Assembly: GCA_949357655.1 (NCBI GenBank) | Contig: CASHTG010000017.1 | Location: forward strand, 186,001 to 250,000 | Source: Parascedosporium putredinis | Taxonomy: Eukaryota > Ascomycota > Sordariomycetes > Microascales > Microascaceae | Reading direction: 5' to 3' | DNA: 64,000 nucleotides | Translations under genes and position numbers: made by a program | Shown: one piece after another, positions 55,722-64,000 of the stretch | Numbering within the stretch: position 1 is the stretch's first letter | Layout of the letters: every line of letters begins with the position of its first letter | Notes under the pieces: model-generated | The model's input: only the letters and a program-made list of their open reading frames with translations | The model's database searches: none | Told to the model about the DNA's origin: nothing

Positions 55722-56618
55722 TTTGGTTGATTTAGCGGTTGGTGATGAGGAAACAAAGACGATGCGATGGAGCGAGAAAGATGAAGGAAGGAAAAAAACC
55801 AGGCGGGGAAGAAAAAGAGGTTCGGGATGGATGTCGAGTGGTTGATGATCGTGGGCCTAGTACACGCTATGGTGGGGGAGGAGGGGTCCAGAAAAATGCC
55901 TTCCAACTGACGCCCGCGATTGGACGGCGCCGCCAGAGTCTGCTTCAAAAAATCTTGGTTCCTCGCGAAAGTGTTTCACGTGACCGTTACCCTCCATCCA
56001 AGCTTGAGTTGAGTAATATTTACTAGAGGATAATACTTGTAGTGTAACTCAAACGAGCTAGTTGCGCCGGCCTCAAGCAAAGAGTGTTGCAACGAGGAGA
56101 CGGGAAAAAAAAAAGAGAGAGAGTAAAGAAAAGAAAGATTCTTTCGCCTCCGCGTTAGTGAATTTTCGCCACTGTGGAGGATATTGATAAATCAAGAAGA
56201 GACTCGGTCAGGGGCAGGGAGAAAACACTCCGAGTCTGTATTGACACTCAGACCTACGAGGTCGAGGACAGCGAAACTTGGTCAGGCAGGGCAATTTACT
56301 ATGCAAAGACCAGAAGTTGAATGGATCGTATCTTCACTTCTGATCTCATGCCTGGTCGAGCGGACTATAAACGGGGATATATACAGAAAATGAAGTGCAA
56401 TATTCATCCAATGCCAGTATTGGGCAAGTTAACACTCGACTACCTACGAAGTACGAACACTGCTTGAGCAAGCGAAAGAGGAACCTTGGGGCCTCGCTTC
56501 AATTGCGATATGACATCGTCTTGTAACAGCCAAGACCAAACGAGAATGAAAAAGAATGAAAGAAAAAGACTTTGAAAAAAAAAGAGAGGAAATGAGGGAC
56601 AAAGAAAAAAAGAATGGT
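55722..56618. other. Intergenic, TCTP promoter
   Basis: About 900 bp upstream of TCTP up to the tRNA gene. It includes purine-rich tracts (56105-56140, 56540-56610). No protein gene recognised. Confidence 0.5.
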
Positions 56619-56690
56619 TGATCTAGGCAGGGATCGAACCTGCAATCTTTTGATTCGTAGTCAAACGCCTTGCCATTGGGCCACTAGACC
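56619..56690 (-). tRNA. tRNA-Arg (anticodon ACG)
   Basis: A 72-nt cloverleaf on the minus strand. The acceptor stem GGTCTAG pairs with CTAGATC (one G-U), discriminator A. The anticodon arm TTTGA-CTACGAA-TCAAA gives anticodon ACG. The T arm is GCAGG-TTCGATC-CCTGC. No intron. CCA is not encoded. A36-like inosine modification at the wobble position is expected for ACG tRNAs. Confidence 0.93.
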
Positions 56691-58980
56691 ATCTTCGAGT
56701 TGAAGCTATTGGGAATTCTTCGATCCCTTGTTTCGCCCAACTACTTCGCAACAGTTCACCTCGAAGCGGGCAAAGGCAAGAAACTTGCATGTTCGGGGCC
56801 ACTCAGTGATGGCAATCTCCGGCGCTTCCTGCGCTTCGATGTTCTGCGCGTGGCAACTGTGAACAAGCAGAGAACTGTGGGCCCCCTTTTTTTCTTCTTT
56901 TTTTTTGGGGCGGGCTTGGGGAGGAGCCAATTAACCAGAGGTGATGGTTCCCCACAAGCCAGCGCTGGATGGAACGGCACGCCACAGGCCTTTTTCCCAT
57001 GTGTCCATCAATGGCCCCGAAACAGACTCCGAGTGCCCGACGACTTTTGTCATCGAACAGGGGTAGTCGAGAGAGAAGCCCAGCCGTAGGTGGCCCCTGC
57101 ACCTTGTCTTGCTCGCTGTCTCTCTCATTTCAACTCTTGTGAACCAGGTCTTCCGAGCCTCCCCTCCTCCTTGCCTCCCCTTTCGCAGGAGGTCCAAGAA
57201 ACAGCATCGGCCGCCGACCTGATAACCAGGTGTCCGGTCTTGGCCCACTTGTATTACAGCATATTAAAATCATATGTTGCTGAGCATCGAACGGGGCTGC
57301 AATCCAACATTGAAGCTAAGCCCTCCCGATTGAGATTGATATTCTTAGTATTAGTGTACATGCCCATCACGTGGTGATCGTCATCCACCGGAAAGGTCTG
57401 GTGTGCAAGGGAAATCACTTTCGTGCCGCTGCTGTTGGCGGTAGCTTGGAGAGCTTCCGATGCAACGATATGGATACTTTGGAGGAACGTCGTGTGCCGA
57501 CCCTCCCTGTGTCAATAATTAGCTCCCGGGATCCTCCCGGCACTGGGAACTCCCAGATGTTTGGCTGGGTCGACTCCGAGCGGACATTTCAAAAATCCGT
57601 GTTTTGCATTTGCATGTTAGTCTAGGAAAGCAACCTCATAATCAGATGGTGCACGGCGCCACTTGAACGATGATTGAGATTTGGACTGCGTCCATGTTGC
57701 CACACCCGTTAGGCCCTCCTTCCCACTCCTCCCCATGCGACTTTGGTGAGGCCAAGAAAAAGAGAATGGATTGAATTGCAAGCTAGGTGCAGTAAAGCGA
57801 GCCGAGCCTCGTCTAATTTCCCCTCTCATGCCACATTCCGCATGCACCGTACATTAGTCGTCACCCCTTCAGCCAACATTCCCCCTCCCCCTTCCCTCTT
57901 CCCTTCTGTCAAAGACGATTGTCCTCCACTCTGTGCGTGTGTGCGTGCGTGCGTGCGTGCGTGTGTGTGCTGGTGTGCTGACACTGGGAGGCGACGAAAA
58001 ATTTCCCCTGGTAAATCATGAACAGCCACGGATCGTCCCACAGTGCGCAGAAACAACACCGTGGAATTCTACCTAAAAGATACATTGAGAAATTGGTTGC
58101 AATTTGGCGGAACATCGTCGATGGTGGCAGGTGGGTCCGAGAGAGCCATAAGCAATCCCCGCCAAGATTCCCGCTTCTGGCCGGGAGAACAAGTGCGCAC
58201 TGTGCGCGCTGCTCAGGTTGCTTTTGACTTCCAAGTCGTTCCTTACTCTTTGTGCTGGGGTTCTTGGCAGGAACGACGCTACAGCCACCACCCCCTACGC
58301 CTTTCGACCTCTTGTTCGAAAAAACCGGCTGCGCCGGACCAGAGAGCAAAAAGTGAGAAGCGAGATTGAAAACGGCTGAGGCAAGTTCTACGAGTGAGTA
58401 AGATCGCACCACGAACTAAGAGCATCTTTCCCGCCCTTCCTTTCTTCCTTCCCCCAATCGTCAACCAAACAATCGCCCGTGCCACCACCAGGCATATCTG
58501 CACCTCCTCCGTCTCCTCTGCGCCACGCCATCCCTCCGCTCCTTTCCTTAGACAGATCACCGGCGTCATCCTCCCCAAGCCCAACATTGAACCGCGAACT
58601 CGGTGTGTTATGGAAGTCAAGGCCCTCGCTGCCGTCCTGGAAACAGTGTGCACATCCTCCGCTCCGCGTCACCCCCGAGGAACTTCCTATTCCCTTTCCT
58701 CGGCCGTGAGAATACAAGCCTCGTCCCCATAAAGCCGCCTTCGCCCTGAAGTCAAATCCGATTTCGGGCCCACTCCACACGCCTTTAGTTCTTGCAGATT
58801 TGCAGGGGAATTCCAAGCTTGATAATCTCACTTGGGGGCCCTCTTTCCGCCTCTCTTTTTTTTTTTTTTTTTCTTAGGTCAACCTAATTTTTCTTCCTTT
58901 TTCTTTTCTTTTTGTCTTGCTCCTTCTCCTCCATTCCCAGTTCCTCTCAAACAAGCTTGTCTCGATCACCATAACTCAAC
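56691..58980. other. Intergenic region upstream of SUR2
   Basis: About 2.3 kb. It contains a (GTGC)n/(GT)n microsatellite at 57933-57970 and a C/T-rich leader with a T run (58857-58872) before the SUR2 ATG. Open frames up to ~167 codons look non-coding. Confidence 0.5.
57933..57970. repeat. (GTGC)n / (GT)n microsatellite
   Basis: Tandem GTGC units grading into GT units over ~38 bp in the region upstream of SUR2. Confidence 0.85.
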
Positions 58981-60278
58981 ATGGTCAACGACAGCTTCCA
59001 GGGGGCCACCGCGCCGGCCCTGGCGAACTCGACGTACGACCCGTCGCTGCCGCCGCTGCCCGACTACACCGTCACCGAAGTCACCGATCTCTTCACCTTC
59101 ATTTCCGACTTTTGGCTTTCCATGGCTTTGCCCGTCATTGTGTATTGGATTGTCTCGATTTTCTTCCACCTCGTCGACACCTTTGATATCTGGCCGCAAT
59201 ATCGACTCCATACGCCCGAGGAAATCTTGAAGAGGAATCACGCGTCGCGATATGAGGTGGCCCGCGACGTCATCATCCAGCAAATCATTCAGATGGGCGT
59301 CGGCGCCTTCCTTTCCATTAGTGACCCGCCGCAGCTCACGGGCATGGAAGGATATGACGTCGCCGTTTGGGCCAGGAGGGTTCGCCTTGCTCAGCGTGCG
59401 CTGCCTCAGCTTCTTGGCCTCCTCGGCCTAAACGCCGCCTCCATCTCGAAGAACATGGCGTCTTCTCATCCCCTTATCGCCGGAGCCCTGGCCGGCGGGT
59501 ACTACCCCTTCCTCACCACCGAGCTCAGCGGATCCGAGGTGCCCGCATTCGCGACGTGGGAGCTCCTCGTGGCCAAGGCCATCTACTGGCTTGTTGTTCC
59601 CGGTATCCAGCTCTTCCTCGCCATTAGCTTCCTCGATACCTGGCAATACTTCCTCCACAGGTTCATGCATGTGAATAAATGGATGTACAGTAAGTCCTCC
59701 AAGGCCCCCGTGCATAAACAAATGACCTCGAAAGCATCATCGGACCTGGCGGCTAACCATGGGCTCTCTTCACCCGTTTAGCTACTTTCCACTCACGACA
59801 TCACCGCCTCTACGTTCCCTACGCTTACGGCGCCCTCTACAACCACCCCTTTGAAGGCTTCCTTCTTGATACCGTCGGTGCCGGCCTCGCTTATAAGCTC
59901 ACCGGCATGAGCATGCGCCAGGGCATGTTTTTCTTTGCCTTCTCGACGATTAAGACGGTCGACGACCACTGCGGATACGCGCTCCCCTGGGACCCGATGC
60001 AGCACATCACCAGCAACAACGCGGCGTACCACGACATTCACCACCAAACCTGGGGCATCAAGACCAACTTTTCGCAACCCTTCTTCACGTTTTGGGATCG
60101 TTTCCTGAACACAATGTACATTGGTGATCGCGCCGAGAGGGAGCGCAAGAAGGCAGTTGAGGCATCTGTCCGCCAAGCGCGCGAAAGGGCGCTGGCTAAG
60201 AATGCGGCCAAGCACGGTAATGGCGCCGCCAGCAGCTCGGTCGAACTCAACGGGAACACGACAGTGAAGGCAAGGTAG
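58981..60278 (+). CDS. SUR2: Sphinganine C4-hydroxylase (SUR2, fatty-acid hydroxylase superfamily)
   Basis: ER membrane di-iron enzyme that hydroxylates dihydrosphingosine (or dihydroceramide) at C4, giving phytosphingosine. Two exons, 58981-59689 and 59782-60278, intron 92 nt; 401 residues with no frame break. The N-terminus has a membrane segment (FWLSMALPVIVYWIVSIFFH), followed by DIWPQYRLHTPEEILKRNHA typical of SUR2. The histidine boxes are HRFMH (LDTWQYFLHRFMHVNKWMY), HSRHH just after the intron, and HDIHH (NNAAYHDIHHQTWGIKTNFS). FTFWDRFLNTMY closes the catalytic part. The C-terminal tail is charged and Ala-rich. The correct frame throughout contrasts with most other genes here, possibly because long C/G runs are scarce. 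Confidence 0.94.
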
Positions 60279-63200
60279 ACCGATTCTAGAAAGCAAGGCG
60301 AATAGTCTCATCGCCTTGGGTGCAGCCGACTACGCTCACCGCGCCACTTGCGTCGCCTCTCTTAGCGGCCAGGGGCATTTAGAACGGGGCTGTCTTCTTT
60401 CTTACTTGGAAGGCCAGCCTAGATCTTCGCGCCAACATCAATGATTGCACTCTTAGGGAAGTGCTATTCCAGCACTCCGCTACGATGAGGCTAAAAGACG
60501 GGAAACACAAAAGAAACACCAAAAAAAGACAAAGCACCAACCGAATCTCCAGAGATGGTAGAGGCAAGGCCCGGAACTACATTTTCGGGCTGTATGTAAT
60601 GGCAAATGGGAAATCAGGCGAGGCGTTCATTGCTTTCTTCCCTTTTCACTTTTTTTTATCTGTTTTGTTACGGGGTTTGTATCATGAATGCCACGGCATT
60701 GGGAGTTTGGCCCCGGGGTTCTCGTCACTCGTTCATGTCGCACGCACGCCTTTTGATGTTGGGTAGGCCGGTTTTGGTTTTGACTTTTTTCCATCTTCTC
60801 TTCACATATCATACCATCTACGTCGCCCCATCCTGCCGTGTACTTGGTTTATTTCATACCCCCTTTTTGTTTCTTTTTACCGCTTTACATCTTTACATGT
60901 ACCTTCAGATGACATCACTGAAGCCGTTCGTTTGGCCTGTTCAAGCTCACGGCCAACAGCTGCCTCGAGCAAGGCCCCAAACTACCAACGGCGTGGCGCC
61001 GCGACTCCTCCCCTCTCCGATCGCGCTTTACGCGCACCCTCGCTTACCCGCCACCTTTTGAGGAGAACTTGCATCCACAGACATGTTGCCTTTGCGGAGT
61101 TGTCTGGGAAGCCGAACTCGATCTGGTCTGGTTGCACCCAGAGAACAGGGCAGTAGGCAGATTTCCGCTCATACTTCCCCAACGTGCAGGGGAGATGAGC
61201 CGGGCTTAATAGTAATACAAGCACTTTTTGTGTGAGAACAAAACTCGAGCTTAGCAGTCGTTGCAATGCATGTAGTGAAGAAGAGAACGTGACTGCACAC
61301 AAACGGAATCTTGAAGTTAGCAAGTAGTGGGCTCCACGTAGCTCAACACAACGCGAGGAGTGAGTGGGGTCAAGCAAAAAAGCGACACTGTTTCCCTACT
61401 CTCACTGCGGATCTTGGCCACGATGCTGAGGAATAGCGTCGGCCTAAGGCTAGATAGAGATTCTGACCGGGTGGTCACGAGATCCCGCGGGCCCAGGTCT
61501 CGAGGGGGTCAGCGCCGTCATTCGGGCTGGTGGGATCCAAAGCCAGCAGTATGAGAGCTTTCTTTCTCGGCACAGAGTGCTCACGGATGCCCTCGAAGTC
61601 AGTTCACAGGCCAGAAGAACGTCCATATAGCCGTGCGGAAGCAAGCACACTCGTCCTTGACCTTGCTAGCATCGAAAATTAGGCGTAGGCACCCCTTTTC
61701 ATGGTGGATAGCTGCCCATTAGCGCAGGATCAAGGCGCGAGTTCTCGTTGGGTTTGTGTTACCTTTGTAGAGAGCTGCGGTCAGAGGAGGTTTCGCGGCG
61801 TAGGGTGCAATCTTTTAGGCATTGGGGGCGGAGGGGCGGCTAAGTGGCGATGAGTCCTGTCGGCGTGGAGGATGAGAAATACAAAAGGAAAGTGCCAGGA
61901 AAAGCTGCGCAGAGAGGCTCGATCCGCAGTCTTACACTTGGCGATGGTATTGATGAGCCGGGCATCCGAAGGCTCCGGGTTGACAGGGAAGGAGGCACGA
62001 TCCCGGTCTCGCTTGGTAGTGTAGCGATGGGGTATCTGCATGTCGAGCTTGGGTCCCCCATGTCATCTTTTAGCGCGGCTTGTTTCAGGAAGAGCGTGTC
62101 GCTGCGATGAGGCGCGGATGATGAGTGGTGAAGAGATGGGGGAGGGGACGTTATGAGGGGGATCTATTCTCAGGTCTAGGAGGCGAGGCATGCAACGCGA
62201 TAGGGTGGGGATGCGTCTGTCGACCACATTCTATAAATATCACGCTTATGACGGAACGATGAGTTTATACGAAGCCAAATGGTTTGAGAATTAAGTTAGT
62301 AGTGGGCGGACGGAGAGGCTCGTCGATAGATTGGAAGCCAGTATGACCCATGGATAAGTATAATGATATGCTATTCGATGGAGGGAGTCAAAATGGGACT
62401 GGACGAGGAAATACGGTACGCTACTGCGAATATGATCTTCTATCTGCCCCCGGCCAGCTTGGGTTTGTCGAACATAGGCTGGTAGATCGAAGCAATACGC
62501 GTCAGGAGGTTTCATCGAGATGCCCAAGATGATATCCATGCAAGCTCTAAATTCAGGAAAGGGTGCAGATGTCTCCAAGTGCGCTTGTAGGAACATAGAC
62601 GGCACCAATACAGCACCGACAAACCGTCTCTCAAGCCATCTCGACACCTCTTCTCTCTCGGGCAACGAAGACTATACCGCGACTCAAGCTTCGCCTGAAA
62701 GACTTGGCAAAGATCAACCCGAGACTCGCAGGGCGTGATGCCGGCGGTTAGTTCCAACTATCCTTCTTGCTTGCCTTCGCCCACCGCTCTTTTCCACCTC
62801 CCTGTGATACTAACCAAAGGCAAAGAGACCATCATACAGTGACTACATGCAGCCCATTGCACCTTTTCCTCAAGGGTCGCGGCAATTTTCACTCACCCCT
62901 AGTTCCATCCCCGCTCGGTGGCCTTGAGCATAATAGACCCGAATGACGCCCGAGGCCGAGTCTCGAAACTGAATAGCCGCCCCCCAAAAAGAAATGCTGG
63001 AAGATAAGCAGCGGAAGAGCGCGGGAAATCCGCCAAGTTACGCCAAATCGATTCCTCTTTGGGCTCACAACAGCCGCTATCTCGAGGAAGGCCCCCCTTG
63101 CCCCCAATGGATCTAATTGAGCTGGATGGATGGATGTTGACGGTGTGGGGCAGAGATCTGCGCCTCGGCGGCTGAGCTCAGACGGGGAAAAAGACGAGCA

Positions 63201-64000
63201 ACCGCCGGGCGTTCTTCATGAGAGATGGACGCTGATCATTGGGCTTTTATTCTCCGGTGAGGCGAGGGACGGAGAAGGGAGGGGTATGGAGGAGCACTGG
63301 GGGGGAATGGAGGGCATAGCCTACGCCTGCGGCTCTTTTCTTCTATCTCAAACCGCGGAGAGGAGAGAGAGGTATTCGCCAGGCACACATCGTCCCAGTC
63401 CTCCCCATTGAGCTTTGAACCTAGCTGGATTTTGAAGACTTATCTACATCTGCCGCAAGCCGAAGAGACCCCCGAGCCCCCAATCGAGGGCGATTGGATC
63501 GGGGAAGGGGCGTGTGTGAGTGTGGCTGACGGTCGCATACCGTGATCGCCATGGCTACGTGGAGGGAGGGAAAAAAGGCGAGTCTTCGTTACTCAAGATG
63601 AGATGAATATGGTGGCTCGGTGGGGGAAGAAAAGGGATTTACTGCTGCGCATTTGCATTCATCCAGCTTTACCCAGTCGATCATGATGGCGCAGGCAGGC
63701 GATCCGCAGGGCCTTGGCGGGATGAAGGGAGGGGAAATGGGAAGCGGGAGTATAACGCGCTGGACTCGAACGCGAGAGGGGTTCACACGAGATTTACGAC
63801 GGCGTGGAGATCAAATTACGAGGAGTGGTCAAGATGAGGTTTTTCTTTTATGCCGATGATGCAGGTGGTGGTGGTGTCGTTGGTGGTGGAGTGTGTGTGT
63901 GGTGAGGCTCTTGGGGGCGGCTGGGCATTGATGCCACGGACATTTCCCATGCAAGTTGGCTGGAAGATGGATCGGGGAGCGGCGGAGCACTCGAGGCAAG
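60279..64000. other. Right-hand end, no gene recognised
   Basis: About 3.7 kb after SUR2. Open frames up to ~150 codons occur on both strands but lack ATG support or family resemblance. A GT/GGT-rich patch lies near 63862-63905. A gene reaching in from beyond 64,000 cannot be excluded. Confidence 0.4.

Noticed and set aside
62291..62665. 124-codon minus-strand frame with protein-like composition
   Set aside because: It opens with TTG rather than ATG, has no recognised motif and no supporting context.
1..64000. CRISPR arrays, rRNA genes, complete transposons
   Set aside because: No direct-repeat/spacer pattern, rRNA sequence, or transposase/reverse-transcriptase motifs were seen; the genome is eukaryotic.

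Overview
This is a nuclear window from a filamentous ascomycete, probably a Sordariomycete. Coding DNA is GC-rich, introns are short (57-240 nt, GT-AG, often with a CTAAC-like branch site), and it carries fungal markers: ATG15, MTW1/MIS12, MSS4-type PIP5K, SUR2, COA6, SYS1, TCTP, C2H2/Zn2Cys6 regulators and a fungal 7-TM rhodopsin-domain protein. Family names come from motif recognition in the translated sequence; no database search was possible.

Layout. 0-11.5 kb: an accessory nutrient-uptake/secretion block with an edge-truncated tannase/feruloyl esterase, a secreted Ser/Thr-rich protein, a DUF1593 (Sde182-like) protein, a sugar transporter and a large secreted protein of unknown function. 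12.6-30.7 kb: a compact catabolic cluster made of a cyclase-family hydrolase, an anion:cation symporter, a tandem EthD protein, a TfdB/MhpA-type flavin aromatic hydroxylase, a fumarylacetoacetate-hydrolase (FAH) family enzyme divergent from a type I extradiol dioxygenase, a C2H2+Zn2Cys6 regulator and a ketopantoate-reductase-like enzyme. 31.4-33 kb: a 7-TM receptor-like protein. 37-60.3 kb: conserved housekeeping genes (SYS1, COA6, MSS4, ATG15, MTW1, a proline-rich protein, TCTP, tRNA-Arg, SUR2), widely spaced. 60.3-64 kb: no gene recognised.

The 12.6-30.7 kb block reads as a pathway. The symporter would import an aromatic or other organic acid, the hydroxylase would make a catechol, the dioxygenase would open it by meta cleavage, and the FAH, cyclase and reductase would process the product. 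Meta cleavage is the unusual part, because fungi mostly use intradiol (ortho) cleavage. A 12-15 nt word (GGGTAAAGTGGT, extended to TTAC in two copies) lies upstream of the EthD, hydroxylase and regulator genes, with related copies near the symporter and in the FAH/dioxygenase intergenic region. I take it as the likely cluster operator.

A caution for every gene model: about 42 single-base frameshifts interrupt 19 otherwise well-conserved genes. In each case one inserted base restores the frame, usually in a short C/G (sometimes A/T) run. This looks like systematic homopolymer under-calling in the assembly, so these genes are annotated as CDS rather than pseudogenes.
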